This document shows positions 40,340 to 48,480 of a stretch of 64,000 nt of DNA, piece by piece. The notes beneath the pieces were generated by a model. That model saw nothing but the letters and a program-made list of their open reading frames with translations. It ran no database searches and was not told where the DNA came from. Made by a program: the position numbers and the translations under genes. How positions within the stretch are numbered: the first letter of the stretch is position 1; each line of letters opens with the position of its first letter. This stretch comes from Anaerocolumna jejuensis DSM 15929 (GTDB lineage Bacteria > Bacillota > Clostridia > Lachnospirales > Lachnospiraceae), in contig NZ_FRAC01000007.1 in the NCBI RefSeq assembly GCF_900142215.1, positions 556,548 to 620,547 of the forward strand, read 5' to 3'.

Positions 40340-41974
40340 ATGAAATATCTGGTCAGTTCAGGTGAAATGAAAGAAATTGATAAAAAAACCATAGATGGCA
40401 TGGGGATTCCCGCTATTGTTCTAATGGAACGTGCCGCTTTAAAGGTGGCAGAGGCAGTAGAAGGATATCTGAAGGAGCCGGAAGGTCTTTATCAAGGCAA
40501 TAAGATTCTTGCAATATGCGGAACAGGAAATAACGGAGCAGACGGAATAGCTGCCGCAAGGATTCTTTCCTGTAAAGGGCATGAGGCCAAAATATATGTT
40601 ATAGGCGATAGGACAAAAGCGTCCGCTTTATTTACGCAGCAGTTGGAGATTGCTGTGAATTTTGGTGTGCCAATGATTAGCAATCTGGATTCTGCAGAAT
40701 ATACTATTGATAATAATACGATTCTGATAGATGCTGTTTTCGGTGTTGGCTTAAACAAAGAAGTTACAGGCATTTACAGGGATATCATAGATAAAATCAA
40801 CCTGTTGGTTAAAAGAAGGGTATTTTCAGTGGACATTCCTTCAGGACTTTCCGGCGATACGGGCTTTCCCATGGGAGCAGCCGTTAAGGCGGACAGCACA
40901 ATTACCTTTGGGTATTTAAAGGCAGGTATGGTAATGTATCCGGGTTGTGAATATGCCGGTGAGGTAACAACTGCGGACATCGGTTTTGCCAGTGGGGAAA
41001 AGCTTGGGTTAAATCTGAAGTATTTTACCTATGATAAAGCAGACTTAAAGCTGCTGCCCCTTCGAAAGGCATATTCCAATAAAGGAAGCTATAAGAAAGT
41101 ATTTATTATAGCAGGCTCTTCCAATATGTCAGGAGCAGCTTATTTTTCTGCAAGAGCTGCCTATAAGACAGGGGCAGGGCTTGTAAAAATTATGACAAAT
41201 GAAAAGAACCGTAGCATTCTTCAAACCTCCCTGCCGGAAGCGCTGCTGTGCACATATCCCGATGGGGAGCTGACAGCTGCCATGCTGCATTCCCTGAAAG
41301 AAGAACTAACCTGGGGGGATGTTTTGGTAATCGGCCCTGGAATTGGGAGAAGCAAAGAAGCAGAAAAGCTTTTGGAGCTGGTTTTAGAGAATGTAAAGGT
41401 TCCTCTTATAGTGGATGGGGATGCCATCTGGCTGTTAGGACAGAAGATAAGTGCTTTGCAAAAAGAAAAATTTTCACCTGATATATTAAATGAGGAGAAT
41501 AATACCTTATCAGATAAAACAGGAGAAAATAGCCTGTCTTACAGAGTCGGATACTTGAAAAATCTGTTGCCGGATAATACAATTTTGACCCCGCATCTGA
41601 AGGAATTAAGCTATCTTCTTGGGGTTCCGGTAGAAAGAATTCAGAAGGGACTGCTGGAAATAGCAGATATATGTATGGAGGGAAACCATAACATATATGC
41701 AATTAAGGATGCCAGAACAGTGGTAGCATTTGAAGGGAAACAATATATTAATATGTCAGGAAATAACGGCATGGCAACGGGAGGCTCAGGAGATGTGCTT
41801 ACAGGAATAATAGCCGGCTTGATAGCAGGAGGCTTACAGGAGCCTGCAGCAGCAGCTCTTGGCGTATATCTTCATGGACTGGCAGGAGATTACGCCTGCA
41901 GGGATTTGGGAGAATATTCTCTGATGGCTACGGATATAACCGATTACATTTCCAGGGCTATGAGCAGGAAATAA
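40340..41974 (+). CDS. nnr: Bifunctional NAD(P)H-hydrate epimerase / ADP-dependent dehydratase
   Basis: 544 residues; metabolite-repair enzyme restoring damaged NAD(P)HX. The N-terminal YjeF_N epimerase domain (about 1-220) has GTGNNGADGIAAARIL and the VDIPSGLSGDTG segment. The C-terminal ribokinase-like dehydratase (about 235-540) has GSSNMSGAAYFSARAAYKTG, GPGIGRSKEAEKLL, TPHLKELSYLLG and the nucleotide-binding GSGDVLTGIIAGLIAGG. An apparent insertion of about 45 residues (QKISALQKEKFSPD onward) lies between the GDA and TPH segments, longer than in many relatives. It is followed after 35 bases by alr. Confidence 0.94.
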   Translation: MKYLVSSGEMKEIDKKTIDGMGIPAIVLMERAALKVAEAVEGYLKEPEGLYQGNKILAICGTGNNGADGIAAARILSCKGHEAKIYVIGDRTKASALFTQQLEIAVNFGVPMISNLDSAEYTIDNNTILIDAVFGVGLNKEVTGIYRDIIDKINLLVKRRVFSVDIPSGLSGDTGFPMGAAVKADSTITFGYLKAGMVMYPGCEYAGEVTTADIGFASGEKLGLNLKYFTYDKADLKLLPLRKAYSNKGSYKKVFIIAGSSNMSGAAYFSARAAYKTGAGLVKIMTNEKNRSILQTSLPEALLCTYPDGELTAAMLHSLKEELTWGDVLVIGPGIGRSKEAEKLLELVLENVKVPLIVDGDAIWLLGQKISALQKEKFSPDILNEENNTLSDKTGENSLSYRVGYLKNLLPDNTILTPHLKELSYLLGVPVERIQKGLLEIADICMEGNHNIYAIKDARTVVAFEGKQYINMSGNNGMATGGSGDVLTGIIAGLIAGGLQEPAAAALGVYLHGLAGDYACRDLGEYSLMATDITDYISRAMSRK

Positions 41975-42009
41975 AGATTCTGTGCCAGCAGAAATAGATG
42001 GAGGAACAT

Positions 42010-43206
42010 ATGACAGCAGGAAATATAGATTTGACTTCAATAGAAGAATTTCATTCAAAATATTACAGAGCATCAGCCAATATTGATTTGGATGCCATTT
42101 GCAGTAATATCAACAATACGAGAAAATTATTGGAGGCTAAAACCAGGCTGATGGTAATCCTGAAGGCGGACGGCTATGGGCATGGTGCGGTTCCCATAGC
42201 CAAAGCACTTTCCGACATGGCGGTGGACTGTTTTGGAGTCGCTATACTGGAGGAAGGAATTGAACTAAGAAAAGCCGGCATTGACAAGCCGATACTGGTT
42301 CTTGGTTATACACCGAAGGGACAATATCAAAAGCTGGTTGAATATGATATAACCCAGACTATATTTCAGTACAATACGGCAAAGGAACTGTCGGAAGAGG
42401 CCTTAAGGCAGGGAAAGACAGCAAAAATTCATATAAAGATTGATACCGGTATGTCCAGAATCGGATTTTTTGATGATACGGATAGCATAGAGGAAGTCAA
42501 AAAGATAGCAGAGCTTAAAGGCATTGAGATAGAAGGAATATTCTCTCATTTTGCATGTGCCGACGAAGAAGATAAGACCTCAGCCAACAGACAGCTGAAG
42601 AAATTCCTGGACTTTACGGAAGAGCTGGATAAGGAAGGAATTCATATACCGATAAAACATATAGCAAACAGTGCCGCTATTATTGATATACCGGAAGCCA
42701 GACTCGATATGGTCAGAAGCGGCATTTCTACCTATGGGCTTTATCCTTCCGAGGATGTGAAAAAAGATGCTATAGCCCTGAAACCTGCCATGGAAATCAA
42801 ATCCCATGTGAGTTATGTCAAAGAAGTGGAAACAGGTGTGGGAGTAAGCTATGGAAGCACCTATGTTACAGGCAGGAAAACAAAGATAGCAACCATACCG
42901 GTAGGTTATGGGGACGGCTATCCCAGACAGCTTTCATCCAAGGGCCGTGTTTTGATTCACGGCATGTCAGCTCCCATTATAGGCAGGGTGTGCATGGATC
43001 AGTTCATGGTAGATGTTACGGACATTCCTGATGTAAATCAGGGAGATATGGTAACCCTGATCGGAAGGGATAAAGATGAGTTCATATCAGTGGAAGAAGT
43101 GGCAAATATGTCATATTCTTTTAATTATGAATTTATTTGTAATGTTGGCAAGCGAATACCGCGTATATATTATCGTAACAATAAAGTTTGGAACATTGGA
43201 ATTTAA
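42010..43206 (+). CDS. alr: Alanine racemase
   Basis: 398 residues. A PLP fold-type III barrel that makes D-alanine for peptidoglycan. The PLP lysine lies in KADGYGHG (about residue 44), HIKIDTGMSRIGF and the catalytic Tyr region GVSYGSTY follow, and the C-terminal domain contains MDQFMVDVT. The start is the ATG at 42010, because GGAGG at 42000-42004 lies six bases upstream; an ATG at 41998 overlaps that site. The 116 bases to ndoA contain no antitoxin gene of usual size. Confidence 0.96.
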   Translation: MTAGNIDLTSIEEFHSKYYRASANIDLDAICSNINNTRKLLEAKTRLMVILKADGYGHGAVPIAKALSDMAVDCFGVAILEEGIELRKAGIDKPILVLGYTPKGQYQKLVEYDITQTIFQYNTAKELSEEALRQGKTAKIHIKIDTGMSRIGFFDDTDSIEEVKKIAELKGIEIEGIFSHFACADEEDKTSANRQLKKFLDFTEELDKEGIHIPIKHIANSAAIIDIPEARLDMVRSGISTYGLYPSEDVKKDAIALKPAMEIKSHVSYVKEVETGVGVSYGSTYVTGRKTKIATIPVGYGDGYPRQLSSKGRVLIHGMSAPIIGRVCMDQFMVDVTDIPDVNQGDMVTLIGRDKDEFISVEEVANMSYSFNYEFICNVGKRIPRIYYRNNKVWNIGI

Positions 43207-43321
43207 CAGGTAAGCAGGAAGCAGCAACAGAAATAATCACAAGAAGAGAATATTTTATGGAATACACCGGTCAGAATTGGGAAATAATAAGACTAAAGCC
43301 ATAAAATGGAGAGTGAGAAAA

Positions 43322-43684
43322 GTGATTATTAAACGTGGTGATATTTTTTATGCTGACTTAAGACCAGTAATAGGCTCTGAACAGGGAGGAGTAAGACCGG
43401 TCCTGATTATACAGAACGACACTGGGAACAAGCATAGCCCCACAGTGATCTGTGCAGCGATAACTTCAAAAATGAATAAGGCAAAGCTCCCTACCCATGT
43501 GGAGATTGATGCAGATAAATATGGAATTATTAAAGACTCTGTTATTTTGCTGGAACAGGTAAGAACAATTGACAAATCGAGGTTAAAAGAAAAGGTATGT
43601 CATCTGGACCAAGATGTGCTGAAAAAAATAAATCGGGCGCTCCTTATAAGTTTTGCGTTGGATACATACATCAAACCTGAATAA
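43322..43684 (+). CDS. ndoA: MazF/EndoA-type endoribonuclease toxin, no antitoxin gene visible
   Basis: 120 residues when started at GTG 43322 (VIIKRGDIFYADL), which matches the N-terminus of Bacillus EndoA; a TTG at 43277 would add 15 unconserved residues. Family features: SEQGGVRPVLIIQND, TVICAAITSKMNKAKLPTHVEI and SVILLEQVRTIDKSRL, including the conserved Arg and Thr/Ser of the RNase site. It would cut mRNA at short sequence motifs. In Bacillus the antitoxin EndoAI gene lies between alr and ndoA; here only a 15-codon ORF (43257-43304) fits in the 115-base gap. The toxin may be controlled from elsewhere or be active as an ordinary regulator. Confidence 0.9.
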   Translation: MIIKRGDIFYADLRPVIGSEQGGVRPVLIIQNDTGNKHSPTVICAAITSKMNKAKLPTHVEIDADKYGIIKDSVILLEQVRTIDKSRLKEKVCHLDQDVLKKINRALLISFALDTYIKPE

Positions 43685-43730
43685 GAAACCAAATAAGAGA
43701 AAATGGAATAATAAAGCTTGTATAAATAAT

Positions 43731-43809
43731 GACCGCTTTGATTAAAAGAAGGAGGAAAATGCTACAAAAGCCTCATACAGTTCAAAGCGGTTGTTTTGTA
43801 TTCAAATGA
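43731..43809 (+). promoter_or_regulatory. Possible leader-peptide attenuator before the methyltransferase
   Basis: ACCGCTTTGA (43732-43741) pairs with TCAAAGCGGT (near 43783-43792), followed by TGTTTTGT. Inside the loop lies AAGGAGG and an ATG (43759) that opens a 16-codon ORF, MLQKPHTVQSGCFVFK, stopping at 43809 and running through the 3' arm. A ribosome on this ORF would melt the stem, so it has the layout of a translation-dependent terminator/attenuator. It precedes the methyltransferase by 60 bases. Confidence 0.5.
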
Positions 43810-43869
43810 TGGTTCACATGTCTTTCTGATATCTGAATCACGTATGCTGTATTACAAAAGGTGTGAAGC

Positions 43870-44529
43870 ATGGAAGAAAAAAATACGATTCAAAAAAATT
43901 CCTATGAATACTGGAATAAGGCCTTTGGCCTGTTACCCAGGAATGAAATAATAACGGATGACTGGCTTGACAGTTTTGCAAAGGAGATAGAAGAGTGCCA
44001 AACGCCCATTATAGACCTTGGCTGCGGAGACGGCAATAATACCCTGTATCTTCTGAAGAAAGGGAAAAAGGTGATACCCTGTGATTTGACGGAAAATGCC
44101 GTCAGACAGATGCAGCTGAACTTTCCGGAAATAGAAAGAACGGAGCAGTTCGACATGCTGGAGGGCCTGCCCTTTGAAGATGACTTTACGGATATGGTTA
44201 TTGCCGATTTGTGCCTTCATTATTTTACCGAAGAGGATACCCTGCATATTCTGGAGGACATTAAGAGGATACTGAAACCTGGCGGGATACTCTTTGCCAG
44301 GGTCAATTCGGTCAGGGATACAAACCACGGAGCCGGTGAAGGGCTTGAAGTAGAAAGGCACCTCTTCCTTACAAAGGACAACCGCTATAAACGGTTTTTT
44401 GATAAAGAGGATATCGAGTTGTTTTTCAGGGCTTGGGATATTCTGTATCTGGGAGAAGAAACAATGGACAGGTATAAAGAAGAAAAGGTACTTTGGCGCA
44501 TTGCAGCCAGAAGAGGTAAAACAGAATAG
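43870..44529 (+). CDS. Class I SAM-dependent methyltransferase
   Basis: 219 residues. Rossmann-type SAM motif I is IIDLGCGDGNNTLYLL (about 48-63); acidic motif II is PCDLTENAV; motif IV/post-I is DMVIADLCLHYF; motif VI is ILKPGGILFARVNS. It belongs to the broad Methyltransf_11/25 group with some TehB-like flavour; the substrate is not identifiable. The C-terminal FLTKDNRYKRFFDKEDIELFF is typical of small-molecule methyltransferases. AAGGTGTGAAGC precedes the ATG. The upstream hairpin with a mini-ORF suggests its expression may respond to translation stress, as for inducible resistance genes; this is inference only. Confidence 0.8.
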   Translation: MEEKNTIQKNSYEYWNKAFGLLPRNEIITDDWLDSFAKEIEECQTPIIDLGCGDGNNTLYLLKKGKKVIPCDLTENAVRQMQLNFPEIERTEQFDMLEGLPFEDDFTDMVIADLCLHYFTEEDTLHILEDIKRILKPGGILFARVNSVRDTNHGAGEGLEVERHLFLTKDNRYKRFFDKEDIELFFRAWDILYLGEETMDRYKEEKVLWRIAARRGKTE

Positions 44530-44564
44530 AATATTTTTATTATAGCAGTATAAGTTTTACTATG

Positions 44565-44597
44565 GCACCTTGCGGGAATTTTCTGTACAGGTGCTTT
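44565..44597 (+). terminator. Intrinsic terminator after the methyltransferase
   Basis: GCACCTTG and CAGGTGC (44588-44594) with a 15-base loop and a TTTATT tail. Confidence 0.6.
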
Positions 44598-44689
44598 ATT
44601 ACGTCTTGATTAAAGCAAAATTATGGCTGAAACACACATAAAGACAATAATAAGCGACAAAAGCCATATTACCCACACATATATCCGCA

Positions 44690-44900
44690 GGTAATTTGCA
44701 CCAAATAGAAGGATGAATGCGCCTATGGAAATGTGTTAGAAGTCCTTTTCTCTGAAGCTTTTGTGCTATATCATCAAATAGATTGTCTGAGCCCACGAGT
44801 TATCTGTTTGATGATATGTCCAGCACAAAAGCTTCAGAGAATTAGGACTTCTTATACATTGGAATCGAAGCATTCATCCTTCTATTTGGTGCAAATTGCC
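44690..44900. repeat. Long palindrome, copy C (inverted, diverged)
   Basis: Same element as A and B but on the opposite strand: loop GTCTGAGCCCACGAGTT is conserved and the right flank GTCCCCTTG matches. The terminal 31-bp stem differs from A at seven positions (for example AAATAGAAGGATGAATGC instead of AAATAGAAAGCTTCCTGC), and each change is matched in the other arm; one mispair remains. It sits 160 bases after the methyltransferase and 52 bases beyond the 3' end of the convergent M56 gene. The 423-base gap otherwise holds only the terminator at 44565. Confidence 0.9.
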
Positions 44901-44952
44901 GTCCCCTTGTGAAAAATTATCTGATTAAATACACCACCTGCCTGTCTGAGAT

Positions 44953-46545
44953 TTATTCAGTGATAATCCTTCCTGCCCTGTAAGGTGTACGATAAGCAAT
45001 ATCACAGATTACAACGCCGTCCCTTAAATTTTTGATATGTATTATCTGCCCATTACCAATATACAGGGCAACATGGCAAATGTTATCGGTATCGCCATTG
45101 GAATAAAACACCAGATCACCAGGAAGAAGAGACTCTAAGGAAACCTCCGAGCATGCCTTATACTGTTCTTTGGAGGTTCTGGGAAGCTCATATCCCAGCT
45201 TTTTATAAACAGCCTGAACGAAACCACTGCAATCTGCACCGGTATTCAGGTCATTGCCGCCCCAGATATAAGGAGTGTCCTTCGATTCCAGGGCAATGGC
45301 CACTGCCTGTTCCCCTAAGGTTGAAGCTGCATTGTTTTCCGGAGCAGGAGAAGCTTCCGGAAGAGAGGCAGCAGTGTTGTCGCTGCTGACGGGTGCTGGT
45401 GTGGTGGCTATATCATTATGCTCGGATGCGAATACATCCTGATTTGTAATGGTAATAATTGCTGTTGTGCCGACAAGGGCAAGGAATAAGGCAGTTATGA
45501 TTTTGCCGGAGCGTTTTTTCGTTTGATTCAAAATTAATAACAGTCGTTGTTTCATATTATTTTTACCTCCATTAAAATTTGTAAAAAGAGTTGAATTGCA
45601 GGGAAATTGAGACGAAGCACATTCCAGTAGCAGCCGGCTGTAATGCATGCATTCTGACCGGGAGGCCTTTCGCAGTATCATTTCATCACAGGCAGCTTCG
45701 CACCAGTTTTCCATATGCCTTAATAAAAGATAGCAGAAGGGATTGAACCAGTGAAGGGACAGGGCGGCCAGCTGTATGTATTTCATAAGGGAATCCCTGC
45801 GGCGTATATGAACCATCTCGTGCATAAGCAGCAGATTTAGATCCTTTTTTGAATAGGATTTATCCGGTAGCAGAAGAATTGGTTTTATTACCCCGATGGT
45901 CATTGGAGTTGACAGGAGGGGGCAGTGGTATAAAGCAATTCTTTTATCCTGCAGCGAATCCATGAAATTGGGTAAAAAGCTTCCCTTTGTCTGTGAAAGG
46001 CACTGCCGGAATATTAAAAGAACTTCCTTCTGATGCACAGGCAAAAAATACTTTTTCATATGCCTGCGGTAACGGTAATATGCCAAAAAGTTGAACAGTA
46101 ATAATAGGACTGCTCCGGTCAGCCAGACAAAGCAAGTGAATAAATAGGGATTATGAATAAACTTTGAAACTGTTGCCGACAGCAGCTCAATTACATAACT
46201 GCCAATGGAGAGAGCCGGCTTCCAGGAGGTATCCCGGTGCAGGGAGGGCAGTTGTGTCATTGATAGGCCGGCGGGATTTGTAATACTTCCGGAGGAAAAG
46301 GGCAGGATAGCCAGAGCTTCTGATTTATCCATCAGGAATGTCCGCGGTAATCCCAGATGAAATAAAGGAGAGGAAGTCCCAAAACGTAGGGGAATTAGCA
46401 GTCCGACCAGCAATATGGCCCAAATCCGGTATAGACAGATTGCAGAAAAATGCTTCTTTAATAAGGGTTCCATCAATAGGAGCAGCAGAATGAAAAAGGT
46501 AATATTAAGAGTATTTGACAAATAGACGAAAAATAAGTCTGTCAT
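44953..46545 (-). CDS. M56 (BlaR1/MecR1-like) metalloprotease fused to NlpC/P60 hydrolase
   Basis: 530 residues. The N-terminal part (about 1-320) has several membrane helices and the M56 protease motif HEMVH with a downstream WCEAACDEMILRK, as in BlaR1/MecR1. A further helix (about 347-367, ALFLALVGTTAIITI) is followed by an Ala/Pro/Ser-rich linker (370-405) and a C-terminal NlpC/P60 cysteine peptidase domain (about 408-530): catalytic Cys in GADCSGFVQ (about 437), His in CHVALYIGNG. In BlaR1 this position is the extracytoplasmic beta-lactam sensor; here a cell-wall endopeptidase replaces it. It starts two bases after the blaI stop. Likely a cell-wall sensing/remodelling system; the signal is unknown. 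Confidence 0.88.
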   Translation of the reverse strand: MTDLFFVYLSNTLNITFFILLLLLMEPLLKKHFSAICLYRIWAILLVGLLIPLRFGTSSPLFHLGLPRTFLMDKSEALAILPFSSGSITNPAGLSMTQLPSLHRDTSWKPALSIGSYVIELLSATVSKFIHNPYLFTCFVWLTGAVLLLLFNFLAYYRYRRHMKKYFLPVHQKEVLLIFRQCLSQTKGSFLPNFMDSLQDKRIALYHCPLLSTPMTIGVIKPILLLPDKSYSKKDLNLLLMHEMVHIRRRDSLMKYIQLAALSLHWFNPFCYLLLRHMENWCEAACDEMILRKASRSECMHYSRLLLECASSQFPCNSTLFTNFNGGKNNMKQRLLLILNQTKKRSGKIITALFLALVGTTAIITITNQDVFASEHNDIATTPAPVSSDNTAASLPEASPAPENNAASTLGEQAVAIALESKDTPYIWGGNDLNTGADCSGFVQAVYKKLGYELPRTSKEQYKACSEVSLESLLPGDLVFYSNGDTDNICHVALYIGNGQIIHIKNLRDGVVICDIAYRTPYRAGRIITE

Positions 46546-46546
46546 A

Positions 46547-47005
46547 TCATTCCTCCTGATGTTTCAGCCATAAACTGAGTTCTTCAATTTCCTTCTGGCT
46601 CAGCTTGTTGTTTCCGGAAAATGCATTTACAAGGTGGAAGAGTGAATTGTCATGATAACGCTCCACAAAGAGAGAGGTTTCATATTGGATATAATCCTCC
46701 TGCCGGATACAGGGATAGTACATCCGTTCTTTTCCTTCTTTTTCACTTTTTATAAAACCCCGTTCAATCAGCCGGTTCAGCAGAGTTACCAGGGTCTGGA
46801 GCTTCCATCCCTTGTGGTTGCCAAGCTGTTTCATCAGTATCGTTGTAGTAACCGGGGGCGTATTCTTCCAGACAGCAGACATAACTTCAAATTCCGTATC
46901 CGGTAATTTACTGATAGATACCTCAGTCTTAGTGCCGGTATCCGGCTTTCTACGGTCATCTTCGTTGTAACTTCCGTTTTCATTCATCAAATTCTTTGAT
47001 TTCAT
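46547..47005 (-). CDS. blaI: BlaI/MecI-family transcriptional repressor
   Basis: 152 residues. A winged-helix domain (about 30-110; LPDTEFEVMSAVWKNTPPVTTTILMKQL, LQTLVTLLNRLIERGFI) is followed by a helical dimerisation tail in which BlaI proteins are cut by BlaR1. A longer charged N-terminus (about 30 residues) precedes the family start. It is the first gene of a two-gene operon with the M56-NlpC/P60 gene, and its promoter carries two operator-like 12-mers (47051-47085). It probably represses its own operon until the M56 partner is activated. Confidence 0.92.
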   Translation of the reverse strand: MKSKNLMNENGSYNEDDRRKPDTGTKTEVSISKLPDTEFEVMSAVWKNTPPVTTTILMKQLGNHKGWKLQTLVTLLNRLIERGFIKSEKEGKERMYYPCIRQEDYIQYETSLFVERYHDNSLFHLVNAFSGNNKLSQKEIEELSLWLKHQEE

Positions 47006-47050
47006 ACATAAGCTCCATTTCTTATTTTTTTCATTCTATAACTTTAAATC

Positions 47051-47098
47051 TACAATTGTCTATGAGAATAATATACAACTGTCTACAATGAAAGTCAA
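47051..47098 (-). promoter_or_regulatory. BlaI promoter with two operator sites
   Basis: Read on the minus strand: TTGACT (47098-47093), 17 bases, TATATT (47075-47070). TAGACAGTTGTA (47085-47074) lies between -35 and -10, and TAGACAATTGTA (47062-47051) lies just downstream of the -10. The two 12-mers differ by one base and contain the TGTA/TACA type half-sites used by BlaI/MecI repressors. Confidence 0.75.
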
Positions 47099-47149
47099 CA
47101 TAAATTTTATGATTTATAACTCCCATTCTATCTTTATGGAGCCAAAGAA

Positions 47150-47189
47150 CCGCTCAACTGCTGTGAAACAGTAACTGAGCGGATCTTGT
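47150..47189 (+). terminator. Stem-loop in the gap between blaI and the Imm22-like gene
   Basis: CCGCTCA (47150-47156) and TGAGCGG (47176-47182) with a nested CTG/CAG stem, followed by ATCTTGTTTT. What it terminates is unclear. The remaining 240 bases to 47424 show a weak GCCGGT/ACCGGC inverted pair and no gene. Confidence 0.45.
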
Positions 47190-47424
47190 TTTCTAACTTA
47201 TTCCCCATTTTTGGATGACTTTGAATTTTCCAGCCGGTAGGTTTTGGGGCTGACGTGCTAAGGTAAGGTTATTGGTATCCAGAATTTTTTTACCAACCGG
47301 CCTTTTGAAATCTCTTTGTCAGGCCGTGAGGATTTAAACAAGCGAAAGTAAGTTGCTGAATTACGGCTTGAGTGCTACAATTCTATTAACGAATCAAAGG
47401 ATAGAACAAATAAGGAGTGTACAA

Positions 47425-47835
47425 ATGAAAGAGATATTACAAAAAGATTATTCTTACAGCCAGGATGACTATGTTTCAGTCTTTACTGGAATTTGCAAGG
47501 ATCAGGCAACTTTAGAACAATATTTAAAAAAGGATTATTATTATTTAGATGCGGACCTGATCGGAAGTGAGTTCGGTATTGACTTTGGCATCAATACATA
47601 TGATGAAGATTTTTTAACAGCTTTTATAACAGACAGTCTGACCAGCAGCATTGATGAATTATTTGGGACAGAAGAAGCTGCAGATTCATTAAAGGATAAA
47701 TATCCAGATGGTTTATCTGATAAGTACAATGTTTGTGTTTGCGTGGGAAGAATGAAATATACTGGCGAAAGAACAGAAGTGGATAATGCAGAGTTTGGAA
47801 AATTTAAATTCTTAGGAGCGTTCCAATCCTTATAG
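47425..47835 (+). CDS. Imm22-like immunity protein (orphan)
   Basis: 136 residues, soluble and acidic. The layout VSVFTGICKDQATLEQYLKK, then SEFGIDFGINTYDEDFLTAF matches the Imm22 immunity family, whose hallmark is an N-terminal strand-helix unit followed by S.F..DFGI..YDEDF. Such proteins neutralise contact-dependent or polymorphic toxins. No toxin gene is adjacent, so this would be an orphan antidote or a protein domesticated for another role. The start is the ATG at 47425, with AAGGAG at 47412-47417; the upstream start at 47353 has no site. Confidence 0.6.
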   Translation: MKEILQKDYSYSQDDYVSVFTGICKDQATLEQYLKKDYYYLDADLIGSEFGIDFGINTYDEDFLTAFITDSLTSSIDELFGTEEAADSLKDKYPDGLSDKYNVCVCVGRMKYTGERTEVDNAEFGKFKFLGAFQSL

Positions 47836-47883
47836 GACTTTAGTATTATAAATAATAAAATGTTAATGCTTTGCGGTATAGTT

Positions 47884-47925
47884 ACAAAGACGGATTATCA
47901 GCTTTACACCGATAGTCCGTTTTTG
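47884..47925. terminator. Bidirectional terminator
   Basis: ACAAAGACGGATTATC and GATAGTCCGTTTTTGT pair almost perfectly around AGCTTTACACC. It has T-runs on both strands between convergent genes. Confidence 0.85.
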
Positions 47926-47930
47926 TATCC

Positions 47931-48287
47931 TTAGATATCATTCAATATTTTTTCACGTTTATTTTGATATTCTTCATCCGTTATCAGATTCTTATCATAA
48001 AGGCTTTTTAATTCTGTCAGGCGTTCCTGTACAGAGGCATTTGAAGAAGAATCATGGGTTTTCTCTGTATCATCAATAATAATTTCATGAGAAGCTACGC
48101 CCTTATCCGTAAAGGCATTATAGCCGCTTATAATTGTAAAAATAACTGCAAAGAGAGTCCAAGCCAGTCCAAACCAGCCAAAGGTCGGTATTATATAAAA
48201 TATGCCTATAAAGCAAATTACTAGTCCCGAAAAAAATCCGGCTAAGGATTGACCTTTACTTGGTTTAACACGTACACGTCTGCTCAT
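47931..48287 (-). CDS. Small membrane protein with SHOCT domain
   Basis: 118 residues. Two hydrophobic helices (about 16-39, FFSGLVICFIGIFYIIPTF, and 40-60, AWTLFAVIFTIISGYNAF) are followed by an acidic linker and a C-terminal SHOCT motif (ERLTELKSLYDKNLITDEEYQNKREKIL, shown here in two parts: ERLTELKSLYDKNLI and TDEEYQNKREKIL). SHOCT is a short oligomerisation module. The start is MSRRVRVK at 48287, with AGGAGG six bases upstream. Function unknown. Confidence 0.8.
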   Translation of the reverse strand: MSRRVRVKPSKGQSLAGFFSGLVICFIGIFYIIPTFGWFGLAWTLFAVIFTIISGYNAFTDKGVASHEIIIDDTEKTHDSSSNASVQERLTELKSLYDKNLITDEEYQNKREKILNDI

Positions 48288-48480
48288 ATTAGCCTCCTGA
48301 AAAACTTTATTAATAAACATTAGTGGTAGTCATCTTTCTTCATTATATAATTTTAACTTATAAATAGCTACTTAAAGTAGGATTAAAAATGGTTAATGTG
48401 CTTTTAAGTTGAATATGTAAATTAAGTTCAGTATAATAGGAGAAAGTTGACTATAGAAAAATGTGTAAGGAGGGTAAAGT

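Noticed and set aside
43277..43321. Longer MazF beginning at TTG 43277
   Set aside because: The 15 extra residues are absent from the family and there is no ribosome site; VIIKRGDIF at 43322 matches the usual N-terminus.
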